From positions 78,903-142,902 of the forward strand of contig JAFLJS010000037.1 of the NCBI GenBank assembly GCA_022712895.1: DNA of 64,000 nucleotides, read 5' to 3'. How positions within the stretch are numbered: the stretch's first letter is position 1; each line of letters starts with the position of its first letter. This document shows, in pieces, positions 26,268-35,005 of the stretch. Made by a program: the position numbers and the translations under genes. The notes under the pieces were generated by a model, which saw only the letters and a program-made list of their open reading frames with translations, did not search any database and was not told the origin of the DNA. Source of the stretch: Desulfocapsa sp. Its GTDB lineage: Bacteria; Desulfobacterota; Desulfobulbia; Desulfobulbales; Desulfocapsaceae.

Positions 26268-27026
26268 GTGATAGATACGCATTGTCATATTGATTTGCCA
26301 GTGTTTGCCGCTGTGTTTGAGAAAGTGCTAGCACGTGCTAGAAAGGCGGGTGTGACGGCTCAAGTGCTTCCTGGCGTTGTGCGTGCAGGTTGGCAAAGGA
26401 TTTTACATCTGTCGGCTGTAGAGCAGGATCTTTTTCCAGCCATAGGTCTACACCCAATGTATTTATCCCAGCATGGGAAAAATGATCTTGAGGAGTTGAG
26501 GCGGCTGGCTTTATCTGGACATCTGGTAGCGATTGGTGAAATTGGGCTCGATTATTACCTGAAAGAAAACAATCGTTCCATGCAACAGGAACTTTTCGAA
26601 GCACAACTTGTCATTGCAGCAGAGGCAGATTTGCCGATATTGCTCCATGTACGAAAAGCCCACGATCAGGTGCAGGCTACTATTCGCCGGCTCAATTTTA
26701 CTGGAGGTGGTATTGTTCATGCCTATAGTGGAAGTTTGCAACAAGCTGAACAATACGTAAGACTTGGATTTCTGATCAGTATCTGTGGTACCGTAACCTA
26801 TGATCGTGCTTCCAGGATTCGAACAGTTGCAAAGACACTGCCCCTCACATCACTGGTTATTGAAACAGACTCCCCTGATATCCCGCCATCTGCTTACCAT
26901 GGAGAGTGCAATTACCCAGAGTATTTGCCTACGATTTTATCGGCTCTTGTCCGTTTGCGCGCTGAGCCCTACCAGCAGATAGCGGCGCAGATAGAAAAAA
27001 ATAGTCGTGTTCTGCTTTTTCAATGA
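26268..27026 (+). CDS. TatD-family deoxyribonuclease/hydrolase
   Basis: A 252-residue metal-dependent hydrolase. The GTG start opens with IDTHCHIDL, the HxH metal site, followed by AIGEIGLDYY, ILLHVRKAHDQ, IVHAYSGS and ETDSPDIPP, all TatD blocks. GTGGGA lies about 12 bases before the start. It faces away from the selenoprotein gene, sharing an 80-base divergent gap. TatD proteins act on DNA 3' ends and on D-Tyr-tRNA or other substrates in different species; its exact substrate is not shown. Confidence 0.93.
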   Translation: MIDTHCHIDLPVFAAVFEKVLARARKAGVTAQVLPGVVRAGWQRILHLSAVEQDLFPAIGLHPMYLSQHGKNDLEELRRLALSGHLVAIGEIGLDYYLKENNRSMQQELFEAQLVIAAEADLPILLHVRKAHDQVQATIRRLNFTGGGIVHAYSGSLQQAEQYVRLGFLISICGTVTYDRASRIRTVAKTLPLTSLVIETDSPDIPPSAYHGECNYPEYLPTILSALVRLRAEPYQQIAAQIEKNSRVLLFQ

Positions 27027-27198
27027 GTTCAGTTTGTTTATTATAAGTTTTTGTGATAGTTCTGTTAAGCCCTACTGGGATATTTGCTTCAATCATTACG
27101 TGACAAAGAATTTCATCTTGTGTAAAAATCCGTAGTTCCAACGGTAGTAAGCTATTCCCCCTAATACTATCTCTGACTTACAGGGAAAGGAGAACAAT

Positions 27199-28746
27199 AT
27201 GAAAGGTTTTAAAATTATTTCATTGCTGCTGATGTTGCTTATTGCAAGCACTGCAGGAGCAAAAACGCTGAAGCTGGCCATGGATGCCGATCCGGTATCC
27301 CTTGATCCCCACGTGCAACTCTCCGGCGGAATGCTTCAGTATTCCCATACGGTTTTCGATCCTCTGGTTCGCTGGACTCAGGATATGAAGTTTGAACCTC
27401 GTCTTGCTGAAAAGTGGGAGCGAATCGATGCTAATACCATGCGTTTTCATCTGCGTAAGGGTGTGAAATTTCATAGTGGTAATCCTTTTACAGCAAAAGA
27501 TATTGTATGGACCATTGACCGTCTGAAAAAGAGCCAGGATTTTAAAGGCCTTTTTGAGCCATTTACCAGCGCAGTTGCCGTTGACGATTTCACCGTTGAT
27601 GTGAAAACTACAAAACCTTATGCTCTCCTTTTGAATATGGCGACCTATGTTTTTGCTATGGATTCAGTTTTCTATACCGGCACAGATGCAAACGGTCAGG
27701 AGAAGGATATCATTCTGAAAACCGGTGCTTCTTTTGCCCTTGATAATGAGTCTGGAACCGGCCCTTTCATCGTTGCAGAACGTGAGCAAGGTGTGAAAAT
27801 GGTATACAAGCGTTTCGCCGCATACTGGGATACCAAGTCTCCGGGTAATGTGGACGAGGTTGTACTCACTCCTATCAAGAAAGACCCCACCCGTGTGGCT
27901 GCTCTTCTTTCCGGTGATGTCGATTTCATCATGCCTGTTTCTCCCCAGGATTTTAAAATAGTGGGGAATGCCAAAGGTATAAACCTTGTCACCATGTCCG
28001 GTGGCCGTGTGATTACTTTCCAGCTGAATCAGGAAAGTCGTCCTGAATTTAAGGATGTCCGTGTGCGTCAGGCCATCGCTTATGCCGTAAACAATGAAGG
28101 AATTGTGAAGAAGATCATGAAAGGAACTGCTACCACCGCTGGTCAGCAGGGTCCTAAAGGTTATGTCGGATATAAAGAGAGTCTTACACCTCGTTACGAT
28201 ATTGCCAAGGCTAAAGAGCTGATGAAAGCTGCCGGATTCGAGAAAGGTTTTGAAGTTTCCATGATGGCACCAAATAATCGTTATGTAAGTGATGAGAAAA
28301 TTGCTGAGGCTGTTGCTTCCATGCTTTCCAAGATTGGCATAAAAGTTAATCTGAAGACTATGCCTAAAGCGCAATACTGGCCAGAGTTTGATAACCGTGC
28401 AGCAGACATCATGATGATCGGCTGGCATTCAGACACTGAGGATTCAGGAAATTTCTCCGAGTTCCTGGCCATGTGTTTTGATAAAGATGCTGGTTACGGA
28501 CAGTATAACGCCGGTAATTACTGCAATGAGAAAGTTGATGCTCTGGTACTTGGTGCCCAGGTTGAAACCGATCTTGCTAAGCGTGCAATTATGCTTCAGG
28601 AAGTTGAGCAGATTCTTTACGATGATGCTGCATTTATTCCAATGCATTGGCAGCATCTTTCCTGGGCTGCAAAAAATAACGTGAAGCTTGAAGCCATCGT
28701 TAATGCTCAGAATTTCCCCTACTTTGGTGACCTTGTAGTAGAATAA
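27199..28746 (+). CDS. Peptide/opine ABC transporter substrate-binding protein (DppA/OppA type)
   Basis: Periplasmic SBP_bac_5 protein of 515 residues, with a clear GAAAGGAGAACAAT ribosome binding site. The signal peptide covers about 1-21 (ASTAGA). Family segments are LKLAMDADPVSLDPH, LAEKWERIDANTMRFHLRKGVKFH and DVRVRQAIAYAVN. The C-terminal DAAFIPMHWQHL is typical. Genes for two permeases and two ATPases follow after a terminator, so this makes a complete importer. The bound peptide or opine is not known. Confidence 0.95.
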   Translation: MKGFKIISLLLMLLIASTAGAKTLKLAMDADPVSLDPHVQLSGGMLQYSHTVFDPLVRWTQDMKFEPRLAEKWERIDANTMRFHLRKGVKFHSGNPFTAKDIVWTIDRLKKSQDFKGLFEPFTSAVAVDDFTVDVKTTKPYALLLNMATYVFAMDSVFYTGTDANGQEKDIILKTGASFALDNESGTGPFIVAEREQGVKMVYKRFAAYWDTKSPGNVDEVVLTPIKKDPTRVAALLSGDVDFIMPVSPQDFKIVGNAKGINLVTMSGGRVITFQLNQESRPEFKDVRVRQAIAYAVNNEGIVKKIMKGTATTAGQQGPKGYVGYKESLTPRYDIAKAKELMKAAGFEKGFEVSMMAPNNRYVSDEKIAEAVASMLSKIGIKVNLKTMPKAQYWPEFDNRAADIMMIGWHSDTEDSGNFSEFLAMCFDKDAGYGQYNAGNYCNEKVDALVLGAQVETDLAKRAIMLQEVEQILYDDAAFIPMHWQHLSWAAKNNVKLEAIVNAQNFPYFGDLVVE

Positions 28747-28774
28747 GTGAGAGAATAGCGTCCTGTCAAATAAG

Positions 28775-28814
28775 AAGGGCTGCCTGCACTGTCTGTGCGG
28801 GCAGCCCTTTTTTT
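28775..28814 (+). terminator. Strong rho-independent terminator between the binding protein and permease genes
   Basis: A 15-bp stem, AAGGGCTGCCTGCAC (28775-28789) with GTGCGGGCAGCCCTT (28795-28809) (one G-T pair), a five-base loop, then a run of seven T. It would stop most transcripts after the binding protein gene, giving excess of it over the permeases. Confidence 0.92.
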
Positions 28815-28902
28815 GTTGTGGATTGTTGTTTAAAGTTGCAGCTCCATCTGGTATGTTGCCGCCACATTCATTTTTCACGTAAACCCTTAACCCATTGAGC
28901 AA

Positions 28903-29874
28903 ATGTTCGCATTTATTGTCCGTAGAATAATCCAGGCTACCGTGGTCATGCTGGTCATTGGTTTTATTGGCTTTTCGGTAAAACATCAATTAGGTGATCC
29001 CGTTCGTGATCTGGTGGGTATCTCCGTTTCTATCGAGGAGCGTGAAGCACTCAGGCAGGAACTGGGGTTGAATGATTCTTTTCTGGTGCAGTATGGCAGG
29101 TTCTTGAAAAACGCCATGCATGGTGATCTGGGCTATTCTTTCTTTTATAAACGTCCGGCCCTCGATGTGATTTTTGATAAAGCTCCAGCCACCATCGAGC
29201 TGGTTTTTGCGGCAAGTTTAATTATCTTGCTGATTTCTGTCCCTGTTGGTTTGTACTCGGCCATCTATCCTAAACGATTCTTCTCGAAATTTGCAATGGG
29301 AGTGTCCATTGTTGGTGTTTCTATTCCGGTTTTCCTGACAGCCATCGTTCTTATTTATGTTTTTGCAGTGCAACTGCACTGGTTGCCGTCTTATGGGCGT
29401 GGGGAAACGGTCGACGTTTTTGGCTGGGAGAGTGGCTTACTTACCATTGATGGTTTAAGACATCTGGTATTGCCCTCCATTGCTCTGTCTTCCATTATGC
29501 TGCCGCTCTTTATTCGTCTTATACGTTCTGAGATGATGGAAGTGCTTGAAACCGAATATATCAAATATGCCTGGGCCAAGGGATTATCCAGAAGGCGCAT
29601 CTGGATGGTACACGCCTTCAAAAATACTTTGTTACCTGTTATTACAGTGGGTGGCGTACAGCTCGGAATTCTGATCGCTTTTACCATCCTCACCGAAACG
29701 GTTTTTCAGTGGCAGGGCATGGGCTTTATGTTTCTGGAAGCTGTGGAACGCTCCGATACTGCTCTTCTCGTTGCGTACCTGGTTGTGGTCGGTGCGCTTT
29801 TTGTGGTCGTAAATACAGTGGTTGATATTATTTACGGTTTGATCAATCCAACAGTAACTGTGGCCTCACGCTGA
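28903..29874 (+). CDS. Peptide/opine ABC transporter permease, DppB type
   Basis: Inner-membrane permease of 323 residues with six membrane segments. The FAFIVRRIIQATVVMLVIG start, LGLNDSFLVQYGRFLKNAMHGDLGYS and the coupling loop EYIKYAWAKGLSRRRIWMVHAFKN are classic for DppB/OppB. It starts 88 bases after the terminator and shares TGATG with the next gene. The pairing with a DppC-like partner is shown by the overlap. Confidence 0.95.
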   Translation: MFAFIVRRIIQATVVMLVIGFIGFSVKHQLGDPVRDLVGISVSIEEREALRQELGLNDSFLVQYGRFLKNAMHGDLGYSFFYKRPALDVIFDKAPATIELVFAASLIILLISVPVGLYSAIYPKRFFSKFAMGVSIVGVSIPVFLTAIVLIYVFAVQLHWLPSYGRGETVDVFGWESGLLTIDGLRHLVLPSIALSSIMLPLFIRLIRSEMMEVLETEYIKYAWAKGLSRRRIWMVHAFKNTLLPVITVGGVQLGILIAFTILTETVFQWQGMGFMFLEAVERSDTALLVAYLVVVGALFVVVNTVVDIIYGLINPTVTVASR

Positions 29875-30794
29875 TGCAGACTAAACGACAAAAATTCAAA
29901 GAGTCCTACCTGCTATACAGTTTTAAACGCGATAAAGTTGCCATGGTCAGTTTTACTATTCTGACGATTTTTCTTTTGGCAGCATTATTTGCCCCGGTTC
30001 TTGCGCCTTATGATCCTTACGATACTGCCTCCATAGATATTATGGATTCTGAAATTCCACCTTCCTGGGTGGCAGATGGTGACTCACGTTTTTTCCTGGG
30101 CACTGATATTATGGGACGAGACCTGCTTTCCACCATGTTGTACGGCCTGCGGATTTCGGTGATGATTGGTATTGGTGCTGTGATTTTGCAGGCCATAATC
30201 GGTATTGGTGTGGGGCTTGTGTCCGGATATATGGGAGGCAAGGTCGACGCCATACTTATGCGGATAGCAGATGTTCAGCTCTCTTTTTCAACACTGATGG
30301 TGGCCATTATCGTCAGCGCCATTGTGCAGTTGACATTTGGTGTAGGGCGTTATGAACAACTTGCTGTACCTCTTCTTGTTGTAATTATTGGCATTGCAGA
30401 ATGGCCGCAATATGCGCGTACCGTTCGTGCTTCAGTACTTGGTGAAAAAAACAAGGAATATGTGGAAGCCGCTCGTGTCATTGGTCTTGATTCCAAGCGG
30501 ATTATGTTTTCTCATATCCTGCCCAACTCTCTTTCTCCCGTGCTTGTTATCTCAACAGTACAGGTGGCAAATGCAGTTATGAGTGAAGCAGCACTTTCTT
30601 TTCTTGGTTTGGGGATGCCCGTTTCAAGACCTTCCATTGGATCGTTGATTAATGCCGGGTTTGAGTATATTTTCTCCGGTGCCTGGTGGCTCACCTTCTT
30701 TCCCGCCATTTTGCTTATCATTTTTATTCTGGTAATCAATCTTCTGGGCGACTGGCTGCGCGATGTCCTTAATCCCAAACTTTACAAAGGTTGA
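29874..30794 (+). CDS. Peptide/opine ABC transporter permease, DppC type
   Basis: A 306-residue inner-membrane permease. It has the N-terminal cytoplasmic segment and first membrane helix of the OppC family (FKRDKVAMVSFTILTIF), DPYDTASIDIMDSEIPP, FFLGTDIMGRDLLSTMLYG and the coupling motif EYVEAARVIGLDSKRIMFSHILPN. It begins inside the dppB stop codon and ends three bases before the ATPase gene. Confidence 0.95.
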   Translation: MQTKRQKFKESYLLYSFKRDKVAMVSFTILTIFLLAALFAPVLAPYDPYDTASIDIMDSEIPPSWVADGDSRFFLGTDIMGRDLLSTMLYGLRISVMIGIGAVILQAIIGIGVGLVSGYMGGKVDAILMRIADVQLSFSTLMVAIIVSAIVQLTFGVGRYEQLAVPLLVVIIGIAEWPQYARTVRASVLGEKNKEYVEAARVIGLDSKRIMFSHILPNSLSPVLVISTVQVANAVMSEAALSFLGLGMPVSRPSIGSLINAGFEYIFSGAWWLTFFPAILLIIFILVINLLGDWLRDVLNPKLYKG

Positions 30795-30797
30795 TCA

Positions 30798-31781
30798 ATG
30801 GCACTGCTTGAAGTGAAAAATCTTGAAGTCAGCTTTGCTCTTCGTCATGGTGATCTGGTTGCCCTGAATGATGTTTCCTTTACCTTGGATAAACGTGAGC
30901 GTTTGGGTGTGGTTGGCGAATCTGGAGCGGGTAAATCCGTTACCGGTTTTGCGGTTATTAATCTGATTTCAAAACCAGGTCGAATCACTAAAGGTGAGAT
31001 CCTCTTTGATGGCAAACGACTGGATCAGTTCTCAGAACATGAAATGCGGAGTATTCGTGGAAATCATATTTCCATGATTTTTCAGGATCCAATGATGACC
31101 CTGAACCCGGTCCTCACTGTTGGTACCCAAATGGTGGAGACGTTAAGGGCCCATCGTAAAATCAGCAAAGCGGAAGCTGAAAAAATTGCCATCAAAAAGC
31201 TTGAGCTTGTGCATATTCCCTCTCCTGAGCGAAGGTTATCGCAGTACCCCCACGAGTTTTCAGGGGGCATGCGTCAGCGTATTATTATTGCCATTGCCCT
31301 CCTTACTGATCCCGCAATTATCATAGCCGATGAACCAACGACAGCTCTCGATGTTACTATCCAAGCTGAGATTATGGATTTGTTGCTTGAACTCTGTGAT
31401 GCACAAGATATGGCCCTTATGCTGATTACCCATGATCTTGGTGTGGTTGCTGAGGTGACAGAACGGGTGATGGTGATGTACGCCGGTAAAGTTATCGAGA
31501 CTGCCAAAACAATTGATCTGGTAAGAAACCCCAGGCATCCCTACACTAAAGGGCTTATTAATGCCTTGCCGGGACACGGTGAATGTGATCAGGAAAACCG
31601 TTTGCAACAGATTCCAGGCACCATGCCGAACCTGACTGAGATAGCGCCGGGTTGCTCTTTCCATCCCCGTTGCGATTATTGCCAGGATATTTGCAGAAGT
31701 ACAGTTCCGGAATTGCGACAAATTGGAGAGAGCAAAGAGCGCTGGGTGAGTTGCCATCTCGTAGGAAAGGGACAGCTGTGA
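30798..31781 (+). CDS. Peptide/opine ABC transporter ATP-binding protein, DppD type
   Basis: A 327-residue ATPase with Walker A GESGAGKS, signature FSGGMRQR, Walker [12 protein letters not shown] and HDLGVV. The C-terminal extension has the cysteine cluster of Opp/Dpp ATPases ([15 protein letters not shown] ... SCHL). The next ATPase gene starts inside its stop codon (TGATG). Confidence 0.95.
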   Translation: MALLEVKNLEVSFALRHGDLVALNDVSFTLDKRERLGVVGESGAGKSVTGFAVINLISKPGRITKGEILFDGKRLDQFSEHEMRSIRGNHISMIFQDPMMTLNPVLTVGTQMVETLRAHRKISKAEAEKIAIKKLELVHIPSPERRLSQYPHEFSGGMRQRIIIAIALLTDPAIIIADEPTTALDVTIQAEIMDLLLELCDAQDMALMLITHDLGVVAEVTERVMVMYAGKVIETAKTIDLVRNPRHPYTKGLINALPGHGECDQENRLQQIPGTMPNLTEIAPGCSFHPRCDYCQDICRSTVPELRQIGESKERWVSCHLVGKGQL

Positions 31782-32797
31782 TGAATGACTCAATTGTACG
31801 AATAGAAAATCTTGTGAAGTATTTTGATATTTCCGGAGGATTTCTTGAACAACTCCAGATTCGTTCCGGGAAAGTAAGACTCCATAAAACAGAGGTTAAA
31901 GCTGTCAACGGGGTAAGTTTTGAAATCGCAGTAGGAGAGACCCTGGCAGTTGTTGGTGAATCTGGTTGCGGCAAATCTACCCTTGCCAGAACAGTGATGG
32001 GACTCTATCCGCCGACATCGGGCAAGGTATTCTATCGTGGGGAACGTATTGACAATCTCTCGTCAAAGCAGATGCTGCCATATCGTCAGCGTATGCAGAT
32101 GATTTTTCAGGATCCTTATGCGTCGTTAAATCCAAGAAAAAGTGTGCGTCAGACCCTTGAAGAACCTTTGCGTTTTCACAGAGGAAAAATTTCCGCAGCC
32201 GAAGTCAACGAACGAATGGCCGAGGTCATGGAACAGGTTGGCGTAAACCCGGCATGGCAGGATCGTTTTCCCCATGAATTCTCAGGAGGCCAGCGGCAAC
32301 GTATTGCCATTGCCAGGGCTCTGGTGATTGATCCAGAATTTATTGTTGCCGATGAACCCGTTTCTGCACTGGACGTTTCCATTCAGGCACAGATCCTCAA
32401 CCTTATGATGGATGCACAGGATCAGCGTGGGCTGACCTATCTCTTTATTACCCATGACCTGTCAGTGGTTCGTCATGTTGCCACCAGGGTTGCTGTAATG
32501 TATCTTGGAACATTGTGTGAACTGGCGACTACTGCAGAGTTGTACGACACTCCGTACCATCCCTACACCCAAGCCTTACTTTCTGCTATTCCCCGGGTGG
32601 ATGGGACAAAACAGAAACATATTAAGTTGGCCGGTGAAATTCCCACTCCCATAAATCTACCCACAGGTTGTGTTTTTCATAGCCGTTGTATTCATGCTGA
32701 TGAGCGTTGCAGGAATGAAATCCCTGAATTACTCTCCGTTTCTGATACTTCGGGTAGTCTCGTTGCCTGCCATGCGGTAGCAGAAGGAAGATTATAA
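31781..32797 (+). CDS. Peptide/opine ABC transporter ATP-binding protein, DppF type
   Basis: A 338-residue ATPase and the partner of the preceding protein. Walker A is GESGCGKST, signature EFSGGQRQRIAIARAL, Walker B ADEPVSALDVS, and switch HDLSVV. It carries the same C-terminal cysteine cluster (GCVFHSRCIHADERC). The start at 31781 is set by the overlap with the upstream stop; the frame is open upstream to 31652 but that overlaps the partner gene. The gene ends the transporter cluster. Confidence 0.95.
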   Translation: MNDSIVRIENLVKYFDISGGFLEQLQIRSGKVRLHKTEVKAVNGVSFEIAVGETLAVVGESGCGKSTLARTVMGLYPPTSGKVFYRGERIDNLSSKQMLPYRQRMQMIFQDPYASLNPRKSVRQTLEEPLRFHRGKISAAEVNERMAEVMEQVGVNPAWQDRFPHEFSGGQRQRIAIARALVIDPEFIVADEPVSALDVSIQAQILNLMMDAQDQRGLTYLFITHDLSVVRHVATRVAVMYLGTLCELATTAELYDTPYHPYTQALLSAIPRVDGTKQKHIKLAGEIPTPINLPTGCVFHSRCIHADERCRNEIPELLSVSDTSGSLVACHAVAEGRL

Positions 32798-32898
32798 ATC
32801 TCACTGTATACACACTTTCCTGACGTTACAAAAGTAATAATATTCCCTTGAATAGTTGTCGTTGCTTGTGATAGCTTTCCCAGATTCAGCCCAGAACA

Positions 32899-32926
32899 TT
32901 GACTGTAAACTTTTTTGAATTTTACT
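32899..32926 (+). promoter_or_regulatory. Candidate promoter of the MscS gene
   Basis: TTGACT (32899-32904) and TTTACT (32921-32926) are 16 bases apart, 22 bases before the ATG. It is a fair but not strong match. Confidence 0.4.
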
Positions 32927-32947
32927 CTCTTTAGCAAAGGATTTCCG

Positions 32948-33931
32948 ATGAATACTAATAAACGGTTTTACTTGTGTCTTTCACTGGCTGTTGCCGTGTT
33001 ATGTACCTGTATATTCTCATGGAGTGCCTTTGCTGTAGATACCGCTGTTGCAGTCGAACAGGCAACTGAACAAGTCGCAAAGGTGACGTCTCCCGTTGAT
33101 TACGTGAGTCCGGATACCTATATGAAAATATTGAATATGGCAAAAGAGTGGATTCTGGCCAATTTACCCCATCTGATTGTTGCCCTGCTTGTATTTGTGA
33201 TTGGTCGCATGATCGTCAACTGGATTACGGCACTGGTGCACAAAACTTTTAAAAAGGCTGGTGTTGAGCCGACTTTGCGACGTTTTCTCTGTAAAATTAT
33301 TTATTACATTTTACTGACTGGTGTCATTATGGCAGCTGCTGGTGAGTTGGGGATTAAGACCACCTCGTTTCTGGCAATTATTGGTGCTGCTGGTCTGGCC
33401 ATTGGACTTGCCCTTAAAGACTCCCTGTCTAATTTCGCCTCCGGTGTAATGCTTATTCTGTTTCGTCCCTTTAAGGTTGGTGATGTGATTACTGCCGCTG
33501 GTATTACCGGAACAGTTTCCCAAGTGGATATCTTCAGTACTGTGATTTATACAGGGGACAATCGGAAGCAGATTATTCCTAACTCGATCATTACTGCATC
33601 AGTAATTACTAACATAAATGCGGAAGAAACCAGACGGATTGATCTTGTTGTGGGGATTGGCTATGACGATGATATCAAACTTGCCAAAACAACCTTGGAG
33701 GATCTGATGGCTACTGATTCAAGAATCTTAACCGATCCTGCAGCAGGAGTAGCCGTGGTTGAACTTGGAGCATCCAGTGTTGATCTCAATGTCCGTCCAT
33801 GGGTGAAAACAGAAGATTACTGGAAGGTGCGTAACGATCTTACGGAAGCTATAAAAGTTACTTTTGATGAGAAGGGCATCTCCTTTCCATATCCGCAACA
33901 GGATGTTCATATGTTTCAGGCTGGTAAGTAG
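32948..33931 (+). CDS. MscS family mechanosensitive channel
   Basis: A 327-residue small-conductance mechanosensitive channel that opens at high membrane tension. It has a signal-like N-terminus (residues 1-32), an Ala/Val-rich stretch, three membrane segments (roughly 80-180) and the MscS core (ASGVMLILFRPFKVGDVI), then the beta domain (AAGITGTVSQVDIFSTVI). The pore helix region GAAGLAIGLALKDSLSNFASG is visible. AAAGGA lies before the ATG at 32948; the frame is open from 32915. Confidence 0.93.
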   Translation: MNTNKRFYLCLSLAVAVLCTCIFSWSAFAVDTAVAVEQATEQVAKVTSPVDYVSPDTYMKILNMAKEWILANLPHLIVALLVFVIGRMIVNWITALVHKTFKKAGVEPTLRRFLCKIIYYILLTGVIMAAAGELGIKTTSFLAIIGAAGLAIGLALKDSLSNFASGVMLILFRPFKVGDVITAAGITGTVSQVDIFSTVIYTGDNRKQIIPNSIITASVITNINAEETRRIDLVVGIGYDDDIKLAKTTLEDLMATDSRILTDPAAGVAVVELGASSVDLNVRPWVKTEDYWKVRNDLTEAIKVTFDEKGISFPYPQQDVHMFQAGK

Positions 33932-34091
33932 GCTTCTGTTGTCTTATAGTTTGTTCCCCCCCCCTGGGAGCGTCGCTGGGGGATGTGTATTGTAGCCATC
34001 TTTTTCTACTCTGGGCAGTGCCTTTTCGTGGGGGGAAGAAAAACGAAAACAATTTACAAAGTACTAAATATCCTTAATTTACGGTTAGTCG

Positions 34092-34120
34092 TTGACTCGG
34101 AAATGGCTGTTCTGTATTCT
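34092..34120 (+). promoter_or_regulatory. Promoter just before the lipase-like gene
   Basis: TTGACT (34092-34097) and TATTCT (34115-34120), spacing 17, close to consensus. The start of transcription would be near 34127, only three bases before the annotated ATG. Confidence 0.65.
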
Positions 34121-34129
34121 TGATAGTCT

Positions 34130-34990
34130 ATGGAGACGATCAACAAAAATAAACAGAACGCATCATATTGGCAAATTCTTAGTTTGGCAGGTTTGTTGCT
34201 TGTAATACTTCTTGTAACAGCCCCTCTCTCAGGTTGTAGTAAAATTGGTCTTTCCATTCAGCAACCACCGCGCAGTAGATCCCTTGGAGAATGTGTGGTG
34301 CTTGTCCATGGCATGGCGCGCACTCTCCATTCCATGGATGAGATGCAGCAACGACTAGTTGCTGAGGGGTATCATACGGTGAGTTTAGGGTATCCTTCTA
34401 CCCACGCTACCATTGAAGAAATCGCCAACGAACATTTTCCCGCAGCTCTTGCACAGTGTCAGCAATTTAATCCATCAACCATCCACTTCGTCAGCCACTC
34501 TCTTGGTGGTATTGTGCTGCGTGCTATTTTCAAGAAGATGAAACCTGAGAATATGGGAAGAGTAGTGATGCTCAGCCCTCCCAACCATGGAAGTGAGGCA
34601 GCTGATATTCTTAAGGACTGGTGGTTGTATCAATGGATTAATGGTCCTGCTGGTCAGCAGCTAACCACCGATGAGAACTCCTTTCCCAACCAGCTTGGTC
34701 CTGTGGATTATCCGGTGGGAGTCATAACAGGAGATCGTTACTTTTTCTTTGACTATTACCTCTCAACGATTATCCCTGGTCAAGATGACGGAAAGGTATC
34801 TGTTGCCAGTAGTCGTCTGGAGGGGATGCAGGATTTTCTGGTGGTACATGCTACTCACCCTTTTATAATGGATGATGAGTATGTGCAGGCTGAAGTGCTC
34901 TATTTTCTGCAAAATGGATTCTTTAAACATAAGGAAAACCCACTCCTGCCGATAACTGGCGATGACTGGTTTTCTTTTCCCAGCCAGTAG
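34130..34990 (+). CDS. Alpha/beta-hydrolase lipoprotein (lipase/esterase-like)
   Basis: A 286-residue secreted enzyme with a signal peptide ending at LSGC (Cys ~36), so probably lipid-anchored. It has VVLVHGMARTLHSM (oxyanion region), the nucleophile elbow SHSLGG, an acid in DDGKVSV and a histidine in HATHPF, giving a plausible catalytic triad. Substrate is not known; glycerophospholipid or neutral lipid is likely. No ribosome binding site precedes the ATG and the promoter is only a few bases away, so the transcript may be leaderless. It is the first gene of an operon of four envelope genes. Confidence 0.85.
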   Translation: METINKNKQNASYWQILSLAGLLLVILLVTAPLSGCSKIGLSIQQPPRSRSLGECVVLVHGMARTLHSMDEMQQRLVAEGYHTVSLGYPSTHATIEEIANEHFPAALAQCQQFNPSTIHFVSHSLGGIVLRAIFKKMKPENMGRVVMLSPPNHGSEAADILKDWWLYQWINGPAGQQLTTDENSFPNQLGPVDYPVGVITGDRYFFFDYYLSTIIPGQDDGKVSVASSRLEGMQDFLVVHATHPFIMDDEYVQAEVLYFLQNGFFKHKENPLLPITGDDWFSFPSQ

Positions 34991-35005
34991 TAGGCAGGTA
35001 TAGTT

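Noticed and set aside
27664..28428. 254-residue open frame on the minus strand inside the DppA-type gene
   Set aside because: It lies fully opposite a gene with strong family motifs and a good ribosome binding site.
31652..31780. N-terminal extension of the DppF-type ATPase
   Set aside because: It lies inside the DppD-type coding region; the TGATG overlap gives the right start.
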